Assembly (NCBI RefSeq): GCF_012927105.1
Contig: NZ_JABBFV010000028.1
Span: forward strand, 1-38,279
Source of the DNA: Sphingobium psychrophilum
Lineage (GTDB): Bacteria; Pseudomonadota; Alphaproteobacteria; Sphingomonadales; Sphingomonadaceae
Length of the DNA stretch: 38,279 nt
Reading direction: 5' to 3'
The notes beneath the pieces were generated by a model. It was given only the letters and a program-made list of their open reading frames with translations. It did not search any database and was not told the origin of the DNA. Numbering within the stretch: the first letter of the stretch is position 1; each line of letters starts with the position of its first letter. The position numbers and the translations under genes are program-made. Positions 23,034 through 30,810 of the stretch are shown in pieces.

Positions 23034-24572
23034 TCAATAGCCGGCATAGACAAATCCTCCGCTGCCCCGGCTGATGAACGCCAGACCAAGAAAGAAGAGC
23101 ACGCCAAGCGGGATAGTCCAGGCGAGACGGGGCGCAAAGCTGAGGTTTAGGCATGGGCGCGCCTGCCCGCGCCAGGCCGCCCAAGCCAGCGCCGGATCGA
23201 ACTTGCCAAGAAACTGCGCACTGTTGGGCAATAGAAAGACGATGGCAGCGGCCAAGAGCATCATCAGCCCATAGCCTGTAGCACCAAGGCCCGGAAGCGC
23301 GCCCCACACCACCGGCGCGCCGGCGTTGCCAAGGCCGATCATGGCTTCCCACAGATGCATAGTGGTTGCCATATCCGGTGCCCTGAAGGGGATCATCGTG
23401 ATCAGCACGGCACTGAGCGTTGCAAGGTTGCCCGCTATCTTCGCGCCCCTTGAAACAGTCTTGCGCCGGGACTTGCGCCGCAAAAAGCGCCACCCCTCGG
23501 CTACGACCATGAAAAATGCATGGAGCAGCCCGAAGACCATGAAGGTCCAGTTGCCTCCATGCCAGGCACCGACGATGAACATGGCGATGAAGGTCGGCAC
23601 GAGCACGCTTAATATATGCACGGGCCAACGTCCAAGGCGCCGCCGCATGGCCCATCGGGTGAGCGGCAGGGCCAGGGGCTGGAAGATATAATCACCGACA
23701 AAGCGGCCCAGGCTCATATGCCAGCGGCGCCACCAGTCGATGATGCTCGTGACGCGCATCGGCGAGAAGAAGTTGAGCGGCAGCCGGATCCCGACCATGC
23801 GGGCACAACCCAGCGCCATGTCGGAATAGCCGGAAAAATCAAAATAGAGTTGCAACAGATAGCCCACCGCCATCGACCAGGCGAGCAGCATGCCCATCTC
23901 CTGACCGGCTCCGGCTGCTGCAAAAAGCGGATCGACCCACAGGGCCAGACTGTCACCGATCACGACCTTCTTGAACAAGCCCAGAGCCAGGAGGATCGCG
24001 CCGACGCCAACATGCGTGCCGATCAAACCGCGATCGGGATCGGCTTCGGCCTGGGGCGCAAATTCCCGGTAATAGGTGATCGGTCCAGCCAGGATGGTGG
24101 GGAAAAATAGAATGGAGGCACCATAGGTCAGCGGATGGGCGGGCCCGATACGCGCCCGCGCCGTATCGACCAGAAACGCGATCTGCTGGAAGGTGAAGAA
24201 GGAAATGCCCAAAGGGAGAATGATATCGCGCAGCGGACTGGACATCGACACCAGACCCATATTAGCCAGCAGGAACCCGCTATATTTGAAGTAGAGCAAC
24301 AGCAGAATATTGGCGCTCACGCCTGCGCTCAGCCAGGCGTGGCGCGCCTTGCCCGAACTTGCCAGGATCAGGCGTGAGCCAAGGAAATTGAGGGTGATGG
24401 AGGCGAGCAGCAGAACAAGTGCCCCACGGGCCGCAAAAGCGTAGAAGAATAGGCTCGCGGCGATGAGGAGGATCAGTCGGCCACGGCCAGGGCAAAGACG
24501 GGCCCATATCCAATAGGCCAGCACCGTCACTGGAAGGAAGACAAGCACAAAGCCATAGCTGTTGAACGCCAT
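23034..24572 (-). CDS. MBOAT family O-acyltransferase (AlgI/DltB-like)
   Basis: A 512-residue polytopic membrane protein. It begins MAFNSYGFVLVFLPVTVLAY, the classic AlgI-type 'F.s..F..flp....'. It has LLLYFKYSGFLLANM, LPLGISFFTFQQIAFLVDTA, FFPTILAGPITYYREFAPQ, and the MBOAT core DFSGYSDMALGCARMVGIRL, PMRVTSIIDWWRRWHMSLGR and GAWHGGNWTFMVFGLLHAFF, where the last His is the conserved catalytic residue. Characterised relatives move acetyl or D-alanyl groups across the inner membrane to alginate, cellulose or teichoic acids. The gene lies between an acyl carrier protein (37 bp upstream) and the SGNH-like protein (12 bp downstream), strongly implying one acylation machine. Confidence 0.95.
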   Translation of the reverse strand: MAFNSYGFVLVFLPVTVLAYWIWARLCPGRGRLILLIAASLFFYAFAARGALVLLLASITLNFLGSRLILASSGKARHAWLSAGVSANILLLLYFKYSGFLLANMGLVSMSSPLRDIILPLGISFFTFQQIAFLVDTARARIGPAHPLTYGASILFFPTILAGPITYYREFAPQAEADPDRGLIGTHVGVGAILLALGLFKKVVIGDSLALWVDPLFAAAGAGQEMGMLLAWSMAVGYLLQLYFDFSGYSDMALGCARMVGIRLPLNFFSPMRVTSIIDWWRRWHMSLGRFVGDYIFQPLALPLTRWAMRRRLGRWPVHILSVLVPTFIAMFIVGAWHGGNWTFMVFGLLHAFFMVVAEGWRFLRRKSRRKTVSRGAKIAGNLATLSAVLITMIPFRAPDMATTMHLWEAMIGLGNAGAPVVWGALPGLGATGYGLMMLLAAAIVFLLPNSAQFLGKFDPALAWAAWRGQARPCLNLSFAPRLAWTIPLGVLFFLGLAFISRGSGGFVYAGY

Positions 24573-24609
24573 CAGCCGTCTTGCTCCCTAACCATCAGCC
24601 CGAGCGCGC

Positions 24610-24849
24610 TTATGCCGATAGCGCAAGGCTATCGACAAGATCGCCGAGCCGCTCAAAGCTTTCCCATTGTGCAATCGTCAATGTGACGCCGAACGACTCT
24701 TCGATCGCGACCATGAAACGAATGTTGCTCAGGCTATCCCAGCCATCGACGTCGCGGGCAGTCAGGTCGTCATGATAGACGATGTCGTCATTGTCGAACG
24801 TCTCGGCCAACACCGCCATCAATTGTTCGATTACGTCTTCGCGTGTCAT
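24610..24849 (-). CDS. Acyl carrier protein dedicated to the polysaccharide locus
   Basis: A 79-residue acidic, helical protein of the phosphopantetheine carrier family. The attachment motif DGWDSLSNIRFMVAIEESFG has Ser39 in the D-S-L context, and D-G-W-D-S-L is the style seen in specialised (non-fatty-acid-synthase) carriers. ATG 24849 follows an AAGGGGG; a GTG at 24852 is equally spaced. The gene sits immediately before the MBOAT gene. It is not near fatty-acid or polyketide genes, so it probably delivers an acyl group to the MBOAT rather than serving general lipid synthesis. No loading enzyme (DltA-like or acyl-AMP ligase) and no 4'-phosphopantetheinyl transferase are encoded in the window. 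Confidence 0.92.
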   Translation of the reverse strand: MTREDVIEQLMAVLAETFDNDDIVYHDDLTARDVDGWDSLSNIRFMVAIEESFGVTLTIAQWESFERLGDLVDSLALSA

Positions 24850-24880
24850 CACGCCCCCTTTGTCGCTGATCGATACCCCG

Positions 24881-26065
24881 TCAACCGTCCGTTACCTGCT
24901 TGGCCATCAGCACACCATAGCTTTGTGCAGCAAGCCAGGCGCGATCCTGAGCCTCGCCGCTCATCCATCGATCGAGCATCTGTCCCCATTTGACGGACCG
25001 TTGTAAGGCGGTCCAGCTCGCCATAGCGTTGCGCGAGATACGCGCATAGAGCAACTGATCGGCCAAAAGCATGTCGATTGCGTCTGCCAGAGCCTTAGGG
25101 TTGCCCGCCCTGAACAGCAGCGCATTCTCGCGATCGGTGAAATGGCCGGCAAGCAAAGGGCGATGGGAAGCAATGATGGGTGTGCGCGAGACAAGGGCTT
25201 CATAGACGGTGAGCGGCAGACCCATCGGGAATGTCGCGCGATCCGCCATGATGACCGCATCGGCTGCGTTCATGCGCGCAGGGATCTGGTAGTTGGGGAT
25301 TTGTCCCAGGAACCGTATCTTCTGGAAGAGGCCAAGCGAAATGCCGAGCGCCTGCATTTTATCGATATGGCCTTGTCCGATAATCTCCAGATGCACGTCA
25401 CGCCTGCCCTTGAGCAGCGCCAGCGCGCGGATCAGATCCCCGACCCCCTTTTTTTCGTCGATCCGCCCGACATAGAGAAGCCTGTGGGGCTGGCGATCAG
25501 GCAATTGCTTGGCGGCAAACAGGTGGGGCGTGCGCTCATGGACGAAATCCCACGGCACAACCTTATGGGCAGCAACGCCCATATCAACAAGGGCTTTGGC
25601 GCCGCTCATAGTGTGGCCAGCGACCAGCGAAACACCCCGGTCGTTCAACATGGCGGGCAGCCGTGCCATGCCAAGATGGCGCGCGACAGGATTGATGGCA
25701 GGCAATCTTGTCAGGACACATGCCACATCGCGCGCGCCAGCGATCCCCCAGCGAATCAGTTTTGGCAGGGGTGCCTGCACAACGAGATGGGTAGGATCAT
25801 AGTCCGCAACCATCGCCAGCACAGATTTCGTGTCACAAGCGCGACCTGCGCCCGCCCCCATCAACGTGACCCCCGATGGCAGGCGCAAGACATGACGGGG
25901 CGCCGCGCAGGATAATATCCCGGCCTGCCCGTATCGGCGTGCGATCCGGTTGAGCTCATCGAGCATATAGATCTGGCCGAACTGATACTCCACGCCTGAT
26001 CGCTGGCGCTGCAGATGGACCTCGCGAAAGTCGCCGGAGGCCTGGACGACAAGCAAACGCTTCAC
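24881..26065 (-). CDS. Glycosyltransferase family 4
   Basis: A 394-residue GT-B enzyme if it starts at GTG 26065, preceded by GAGGGCAGGA about six bases upstream. The frame is open to 26374, but that extension overlaps the upstream GT2 gene and has no family similarity. Motifs are VKRLLVVQASGDFREVHLQR, ASGVTL-type central loops, LLYVGRIDEKKGVGDLIRAL, VHLEIIGQGHIDKM and AVIMADRATFPMGLPLTVYE, the last carrying the Glu of the E-x7-E element. It is cytosolic or peripheral-membrane and likely adds one residue of the repeat unit. The 139-bp gap to the GT2 gene upstream is the largest gap in this part of the array. Confidence 0.9.
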   Translation of the reverse strand: MKRLLVVQASGDFREVHLQRQRSGVEYQFGQIYMLDELNRIARRYGQAGILSCAAPRHVLRLPSGVTLMGAGAGRACDTKSVLAMVADYDPTHLVVQAPLPKLIRWGIAGARDVACVLTRLPAINPVARHLGMARLPAMLNDRGVSLVAGHTMSGAKALVDMGVAAHKVVPWDFVHERTPHLFAAKQLPDRQPHRLLYVGRIDEKKGVGDLIRALALLKGRRDVHLEIIGQGHIDKMQALGISLGLFQKIRFLGQIPNYQIPARMNAADAVIMADRATFPMGLPLTVYEALVSRTPIIASHRPLLAGHFTDRENALLFRAGNPKALADAIDMLLADQLLYARISRNAMASWTALQRSVKWGQMLDRWMSGEAQDRAWLAAQSYGVLMAKQVTDG

Positions 26066-26204
26066 GAGCGTCCTGCCCTCGCGCTGTGATATGGCGGGGG
26101 CAAGGGGGCTCGTGACAGGAGCGAAGGGCGCGGAACCAGGGCCCGCCAATGCGGGATGCGCTGGCAAGAACTGGGGCTTATGGCACGGACCTGCGCTCGC
26201 ATGA

Positions 26205-27200
26205 TCATGGCCCGGCGTCCTTGAGACTGCACATGGCAAGAGGGCGTTCTGGTGGCTGACGGCGACGCAAAAGCCCCTGGACAAGGCCGATCGCAACGAT
26301 GTTCCAGTTGAGATAGGAGTAAAGCGCGCGTTTGAGCTGGCGCCTGCGCCACCACAAAAACAGGAGCGGCGCAATCAGCAGCGTCAATGTCACGCCGCCT
26401 GAGCCAAGCAAAAGGCTGGTGCCCACAAGCCCCCACCAGAGCATGACCGCCAGGCCATGACGCAGATGGCCAAAACGACAGATGACGACCCGGAAATGCG
26501 CGCGACCAATTGCCGCGCGCACGACCTCGCCCGGCGCACCGGCATAGCCTGTGCGCAGGCGTCGCCACAGCAGCGCCCCGTTGCCCAAGGTCAAGCCATG
26601 GTGATTGACCGCCGGGACATCGATCCGGGCCAGTTTCCAGCCTGCGGCAAGAAGCCGCGATCCGAGCTCAAACTCCTCGAAGGCATGGAGGTTGCGATCG
26701 GCAAAATAGCCGACCGTTTGAATAGCCGCACTTCTGTAGAGCCCCCCGCAATCCAATCGATCAACCTCGACGACGCCCGGTATAGCGCGTTTTTCAGCTT
26801 CTGCCGCGCGTACCGCAAACTCCAGATTGGCCGTCTCGACCTCTCTTATCCTTCCACCCACGGCCGCATGGCTCTGATGCGCTTCAAGAAAGGCCAGCCC
26901 TTTAGCCAGGAAGGCCGGGTCGAGAACCATATCGCCATCGAGCAGATAGAAATAGGGCATCCGGGCAGCCTGGAAAGCAAGCTGCGCGCCAGCGCCGCAA
27001 CATCGTTCGTCAAAATTAGCCAGCTGAACGATACGCACGGCGTCATATGTTCGGGCGATCGCAAGCGTGCGATCGCTTGAGCCACTGTCGGCCAGCACCA
27101 CCTCGCCGCCCAATGGCTTGACCGCGGCAATGGCACTTTCAAGCGCCGCCGCGATATGCCGTTCTTCGTTGAGCGCCTTGATGCCGATGGTGACTGTCAT
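26205..27200 (-). CDS. Glycosyltransferase family 2 with C-terminal membrane segment
   Basis: A 331-residue GT-A enzyme: MTVTIGIKALNEERHIAAAL, then VVLADSGSSDRTLAIARTYD, then PYFYLLDGDMVLDPAFL with the DGD metal-binding triad, and HAFEEFELGSRLLAAGWKL as the acceptor-side 'ED' region. Residues ~255-290 contain hydrophobic helices (AVMLWWGLVGTSLLLGSGGV, LTLLIAPLLFLWW), so the enzyme is held to the membrane, as in many processive or lipid-acceptor GT2s. The ATG at 27200 overlaps the stop of the upstream GT4 (ATGA), so the two are probably translationally coupled. Confidence 0.93.
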   Translation of the reverse strand: MTVTIGIKALNEERHIAAALESAIAAVKPLGGEVVLADSGSSDRTLAIARTYDAVRIVQLANFDERCCGAGAQLAFQAARMPYFYLLDGDMVLDPAFLAKGLAFLEAHQSHAAVGGRIREVETANLEFAVRAAEAEKRAIPGVVEVDRLDCGGLYRSAAIQTVGYFADRNLHAFEEFELGSRLLAAGWKLARIDVPAVNHHGLTLGNGALLWRRLRTGYAGAPGEVVRAAIGRAHFRVVICRFGHLRHGLAVMLWWGLVGTSLLLGSGGVTLTLLIAPLLFLWWRRRQLKRALYSYLNWNIVAIGLVQGLLRRRQPPERPLAMCSLKDAGP

Positions 27201-28309
27201 CCTTGCCCCCCTTCCCTTCTGGCAGCGAGCGTCCGGTAGCGCGCTTCATAGGATCGCGCCATGGTCGTGATGTTAAATCGGCGCGCCACGCGGGCGCGCA
27301 AGGCCGAACCGACAAAGGTCAGATCCTGGCCGAGCACGGTTACGAGACAATCAGCCAGCGCATCGACATCGTCTATGGCTGCGGTCAGGCGATAGTCGCT
27401 GGTAACCACGTCCTCCAGCCCAGGCGCGCGCGCTGCTATAAGCGGAACACGCGCCAGGAGAACCTGGATCGGCAGAAGGCTCAGCCCCTCGCTGCGTGAC
27501 GGCATGAGGACAGCGTCATATTGGAAAAGAGTGTCAACAAGATGGGGGATGGAGCGAACGAAGAAAAAGCGCCATTCACGAACCTCCAGTCTCAAGCGCT
27601 CACGCAGGCGTCGTTCAAGCGGCCCTCGACCGCATAGCGTGACCTCGACATCCTTTCTGCCAGAACGGCTTTGGGCCTTTTCAAATATGGCAGGCAGTAA
27701 ATCTGCTCCGGCTCGTTGATCCATGCCCCCGGCAAATAATATGCGAAAAGGCGACCTTGGACCGGCCAGCCGCGCAACGCGGCTTGGCTCGACGCCATAG
27801 GGTATGACTTCGGCGCGATCACGCTTTTGTCGCGCACCAAGGCCATAATCTGCACGTGCAGCAGCGCTCGACACCGCGACGGCATCGCCGCCTGCAAGAC
27901 GGGCTGCAACCCATCGTCCCAATATCCGACAGCCTTTCCAGGGCGTGGTCCTGTAGACCGTACGCAGATGGACCGGCGCAGGCCATGTCCCGGGGAAGAG
28001 ACTGGCCAGCGCAAAAGTCAATTCGGCATGCTCCAGATGCAGATGGACAAGATGGGGGCGTGTCAACTGGATGGATCGGCGCAGGCGCATCGGCGCTCCT
28101 CCAAAGTCAGCGGCATGACCGCCAAAGCGATTGAGCAGCGGCACGTGCCATTGCTGCAGCTGTTGGACGCGAGCCAGCGCCACGCCACTGGGCTTGGCGA
28201 CCGCATCAATCACGAAGATCGAAAACTGGATGCGAAAACGCAGGGCGGCAATCAGGGAAAGGACAAGACCACTGCCACCGCCAGGCTCGAGGCTCGGCAC
28301 GATATGCAT
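27197..28309 (-). CDS. Glycosyltransferase family 4, first gene of the large array
   Basis: About 370 residues from ATG 28309, which gives MHIVPSLEPGGGSGLVLSLI, the canonical GT4 opening, and has GGGGGCG about eight bases upstream; the longer ATG at 28366 adds 19 atypical residues. The C-terminal domain has RILFAGGMDQRAGADLLPAI, VEVTLCGRGPLERRLRERLR, VDTLFQYDAVLMPSRSEGLS and LLPIQVLLARVPLIA (E-x7-E region with Glu in SRSEGLS). Relatives such as colanic-acid or amylovoran transferases build lipid-linked repeat units. As the first gene it probably carries the operon promoter upstream (28310-28653). Confidence 0.92.
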   Translation of the reverse strand: MHIVPSLEPGGGSGLVLSLIAALRFRIQFSIFVIDAVAKPSGVALARVQQLQQWHVPLLNRFGGHAADFGGAPMRLRRSIQLTRPHLVHLHLEHAELTFALASLFPGTWPAPVHLRTVYRTTPWKGCRILGRWVAARLAGGDAVAVSSAAARADYGLGARQKRDRAEVIPYGVEPSRVARLAGPRSPFRILFAGGMDQRAGADLLPAIFEKAQSRSGRKDVEVTLCGRGPLERRLRERLRLEVREWRFFFVRSIPHLVDTLFQYDAVLMPSRSEGLSLLPIQVLLARVPLIAARAPGLEDVVTSDYRLTAAIDDVDALADCLVTVLGQDLTFVGSALRARVARRFNITTMARSYEARYRTLAARREGGQG

Positions 28310-28653
28310 GATGCGGACGCCCCCATCATGCGTGTCGGGCAGGTCGTACCCATCACCCATGCCCACTGGTCTGCATTTTCAGTGCCGGGCTGGGTGATAG
28401 ACGTTACTGTCTGCAGCAACATCACAGGCGTCAAACTTTAGAGCCAATTTCCTGTTCCCCCATCTGCAAAGTCCCCGTCGTTGCGCCTATCAAGCTTGCA
28501 ACAGGAGGTCCAGACCGACCCGCCCAGTCCAAACCCTGAGCGAGCGTCGACCAGAATGTCCCCCAGAGGCAATCGGCGCATCACCCGCCCGCTCGTCGGA
28601 CAGGGAGGTTAATATTTCGATACCGTTCCATTTCATCAATACACCGAAACACG
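28310..28653 (-). promoter_or_regulatory. Non-coding upstream region of the polysaccharide array
   Basis: About 340 bp without a convincing gene, between the array's first gene and the plus-strand unknown gene at 28654. On the minus strand a TTGACG lies at 28429-28434, with no good -10 at 16-18 bp (the best is GACAGT-like), so the promoter call is weak. The leader would be about 100 bases. A CTGCAGCAAC stretch lies at about 28411-28420 and echoes the GCAGCA half-sites seen at 2806 and 9071. Confidence 0.3.
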
Positions 28654-28908
28654 ATGGCGTTGCACGGTGCAGGAGTGCATACCCATCACGCCGTCGCCCA
28701 GGTGATCGCCAACAACCTCCAACGGGATAATCCCATCCTGGCAGAGCAGGAGGCGGCGCGGTCACTGGGCTGGATCGCGGATCAGCTCGATCAGGGACGG
28801 CAGTTCGATGTAGCGAAGACCAAGCGCCGCGAGGATGGCGTAATCCATGCCGTTATCGAGCCAATCCACCAAGAAATGTTCGGTGGCCGGGTCAGGGTTG
28901 CGCGTTAG
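28654..28908 (+). CDS. Unknown protein, first copy of a duplicated coding segment
   Basis: An 84-codon frame ending …EPIHQEMFGGRVRVAR. From about codon 10 it aligns with the frame at 29222-29458: shared elements are VAQ.IA..L, GWIADQL, a hydrophobic …P.H.EMF.GRVRVAR ending and a TAG stop. Conservation at protein level with many silent changes means both were once coding. No family is recognised and no strong ribosome-binding site precedes the ATG, so the 5' end may be lost. It is hydrophilic with no membrane segment. The nearby replication-initiator remnant suggests a plasmid origin. Confidence 0.4.
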   Translation: MALHGAGVHTHHAVAQVIANNLQRDNPILAEQEAARSLGWIADQLDQGRQFDVAKTKRREDGVIHAVIEPIHQEMFGGRVRVAR

Positions 28909-28942
28909 CCAACCGCCCCTGTTCAACCCCCTCAAATGTCAC

Positions 28943-29200
28943 TTAGATCATCTGGAAGGTGCGCCGCCCATGGTCGCCTTCCACCTTGTCAGGCATGGCA
29001 AAGGCGATTCCCGTCAACTCGTCGATCGTCTCGGCAAGGCGATCGTTGAAGTTGTGGGAGCCGCGCAACATGCGCTTGGCGATTCTATGCTCCTGGTCCC
29101 GCCAGGCATCGCCTGCGGCCTGGTGCATCATCAACGCGAACAGCTTGCGCGCAAACAGACTAAGCCCCCCATGCGTAGCGGACTTCGACTAGCTCGCGCG
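28943..29200 (-). pseudogene. Fragment of a plasmid replication initiator-like (RepA/Rep_3-type) gene
   Basis: The minus frame is open from just after a TAG near 29200 to a TAA at 28943-28945. It reads LSLFARKLFALMMHQAAGDA, then HRIAKRMLRGSHNFNDRLAE and TIDELTG. This strongly recalls the first winged-helix domain of alphaproteobacterial plasmid initiators ('LSL..RKL…N.L…A…H.I.KR.LRGSH.SNDRL…I..L'). The assignment is from memory of family patterns and not from a search. The fragment lacks a start and the C-terminal DNA-binding domain, so it cannot work. It lies between two copies of an unrelated plus-strand duplicate, a sign of plasmid rearrangement. Confidence 0.45.
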
Positions 29201-29221
29201 GTTGCCCGCGATCCAGAGCTA

Positions 29222-29458
29222 GGGGCGGCACATCGCAATTATCTTGTGGCTCAGGCGATCGCCAGAGGATTGAACAAGGGCGATCCCGAAGGCGCGGGGC
29301 GTGATGCTGCACAGGCGCGGGGATGGATCGCAGATCAGCTCGTCCGGAGCCGGGTGTTCGAGCCTGCGAAGATGCGGGGTAGCGATAATGGAACGGTGGC
29401 TGTGTTGCAGCCGCTCCATGAGGAGATGTTTGCAGGACGTGTCAGAGTCGCACGTTAG
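29222..29458 (+). pseudogene. Second copy of the duplicated unknown coding segment, truncated
   Basis: This frame (VAQAIARGLNKGDPEGAGRD, GWIADQLVRSRVFEPAKMR, LQPLHEEMFAGRVRVAR, stop TAG at 29456-29458) is the diverged partner of the frame at 28681-28908. The frame remains open further upstream, but that part runs antisense to the replication-initiator remnant and does not resemble copy one, so the gene seems cut at its 5' end. No product is identified. Confidence 0.4.
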
Positions 29459-29556
29459 CCGCGCCGGGAACGGTAAATCTTGCCAAGTGCGCAAATGAGC
29501 AGTAATTTGCACCAATAGTATGAATTATCGACTTCTTGATAGCTGGAGGCAGAGCC

Positions 29557-29802
29557 ATGGGAACGGTGCGTAAGACAATCACTCTTACTGAGAAGCAGAA
29601 CGCGTGGATCGCCTCCCAGATCGACGCTGGTCAATATACCAATGACAGCGAGGCGATCCGTGACCTTATCCGGCGTGAGCAGGAGCGTAGCTTTGAGGTT
29701 GAGGCAATACGCCAAGCTTTGATTGAAGGTGAGCAGAGTGGCGAGCCACAGCCGTTTGATTTCGATGTCTTTTTGCAACGCATGAATGCTGCTGATGCCT
29801 GA
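29557..29802 (+). CDS. parD: ParD-like antitoxin (ribbon-helix-helix)
   Basis: An 81-residue protein: MGTVRKTITLTEKQNAWIAS then QIDAGQYTNDSEAIRDLIRR, the N-terminal ribbon-helix-helix DNA-binding fold of type II ParD antitoxins ('s.tl.e....i...v..G.y.s.sevvR..lr'), followed by an acidic toxin-binding tail (GEPQPFDFDVFLQRMNA). ATG 29557 is chosen because GGAGG lies eight bases upstream; the frame opens at 29536. It overlaps the ParE start by eight bases. Such antitoxins repress their own promoter together with the toxin, and the 98 bp upstream probably carry the operator. Confidence 0.9.
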   Translation: MGTVRKTITLTEKQNAWIASQIDAGQYTNDSEAIRDLIRREQERSFEVEAIRQALIEGEQSGEPQPFDFDVFLQRMNAADA

Positions 29803-30085
29803 ATATCGGTTTAGCCCAGCAGCCGAGCGCGATCTGGCTGAAATTTGGAGATATACCAGCAAGCAGTGGGGCAACGATCAGGCGAACCGCTATACACTTG
29901 CCTTGAAAACTATGTGCACCAACTTGGCTGAGGCCCCTCAGCAGGGGCAGAGTTGCGCCAACATCCGGCTAGGATATCGTCGGCGCAGTGCCGAGCATCA
30001 CGTTATTTATTTTCGAGAAACAGATTATGGCATCGCTGTTGTGCGAGTTTTGCACCAGCGCATGGACGCCACTCGGCACCTGTAG
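29795..30085 (+). CDS. parE: ParE-like toxin (RelE/ParE superfamily)
   Basis: A 96-residue protein from ATG 29795: MPEYRFSPAAERDLAEIWRY, WGNDQANRYTLALKTMCTNL, then RLGYRRRSAEHHVIYFRETD and IAVVRVLHQRMDATRHL. This is the full ParE layout ('a..DL..I..y', 'p..G…R.g.yR.f…hhviyy…….v.ilR.lH..md'). ParE toxins of characterised systems poison DNA gyrase. It overlaps the antitoxin stop; the longer ATG at 29786 is also possible. It looks intact and probably helped keep a plasmid or island in place. Confidence 0.92.
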   Translation: MPEYRFSPAAERDLAEIWRYTSKQWGNDQANRYTLALKTMCTNLAEAPQQGQSCANIRLGYRRRSAEHHVIYFRETDYGIAVVRVLHQRMDATRHL

Positions 30086-30163
30086 GAGAGGGTAAGGTGG
30101 GAGCAATTGATAAAATATTCTCAGCAAAACGCTTATCTGAACCAGGTGGGCAGCCGTGCTAGA

Positions 30164-30208
30164 GCGTTTTCTAAGCAGATAGAATCATCTGCTGACTCGG
30201 GAAAACGC
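30164..30208. repeat. Nested palindromic intergenic repeat (REP/MITE-like)
   Basis: GCGTTTTC (30164-30171) is complementary to GAAAACGC (30201-30208), and inside it AGCAGAT (30174-30180) pairs with ATCTGCT (30187-30193) around AGAATC. The layout and wording (GCGTTTTC…GAATCA…GGGAAAACGC followed by AAAACAAAG) is what I know as a dispersed palindromic element of alphaproteobacterial genomes. A second short inverted repeat, ACCCGAT/ATCGGGT (30230-30236 and 30245-30251), lies just downstream. The 290-bp gap 30086-30375 contains no gene. Confidence 0.65.
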
Positions 30209-30375
30209 GGCAAAACAAAGGTCTAGATCACCCGATCCGATGCAATCGGGTCAGATACCGCTTGTCTTATGGCTTTTGGGTCCGTTTGGGTCATGATGGA
30301 TTGCCCGGACCGGGGCCGTCGGCAGTTGATCGAAAGCATCGCTACGGAAAAACCCACAATCCATTGAGAGCCTTG

Positions 30376-30810
30376 ATGTCCGAGAACCAACTGCGCGAGA
30401 AACTGCGGAAGATCGAAGCGCTTTATGCCGGAGCCAAGACGGACGGTGAAAAAGCTGCTGCCGGCGCTGCGGCCGATCGGATCAGGGCAAAATTCGAGAA
30501 TGCGCGCAAACAGGAGGAGGCCAGGGAGTTTAAATTCTCAATCCCTGATCCCTGGTCGCGGCAGCTCTTCATCGCCCTGTGCCGACGCTATGGCATTAAG
30601 CCCTTCCGCTACAGGCGCATGCATCATCAAACCGTGATCGTCCGTGCGCCGGGCAGTTTCGTCCAGAAAACGCTTTGGCCAGAATATGAAGAACTGAGCG
30701 CCGCGCTGACCATGCACCTTGCCGATATCACGACGAAGATCATTCGCGAGGAAGTTCATGCGGCGACCCAGGATGCCGAAGAGGTGAATGATACACGCAG
30801 CCTGCGCTGA
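30376..30810 (+). CDS. DUF2786-like protein of unknown function
   Basis: A 144-residue soluble protein from ATG 30376 (the frame is open to 30262 but the extra part looks non-coding). Residues 1-45, SENQLREKLRKIEALYAGAK plus TDGEKAAAGAAADRIRAKF, recall DUF2786, a short helical domain ('i..kirkLlalA.…t..Ea..A...a..l'). The central part is hydrophobic-aromatic (DPWSRQLFIALCRRYGIKPF), and residues ~85-125 read like a compact alpha/beta domain ending LTMHLADITTKIIREEV. In my recollection such proteins are frequent on alphaproteobacterial plasmids and phages. The role is unknown. Confidence 0.55.
   Translation: MSENQLREKLRKIEALYAGAKTDGEKAAAGAAADRIRAKFENARKQEEAREFKFSIPDPWSRQLFIALCRRYGIKPFRYRRMHHQTVIVRAPGSFVQKTLWPEYEELSAALTMHLADITTKIIREEVHAATQDAEEVNDTRSLR

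Noticed and set aside
28398..28434. Sigma-70 promoter (TTGACG) for the polysaccharide array
   Set aside because: The -35 is good but no acceptable -10 lies at 16-18 bp, so it is mentioned only as a weak candidate in the upstream region.
28847..29190. Upstream part of the long plus-strand frame 28847-29458
   Set aside because: It runs antisense to the replication-initiator remnant and does not match the other duplicate; only the part from about 29222 is supported.
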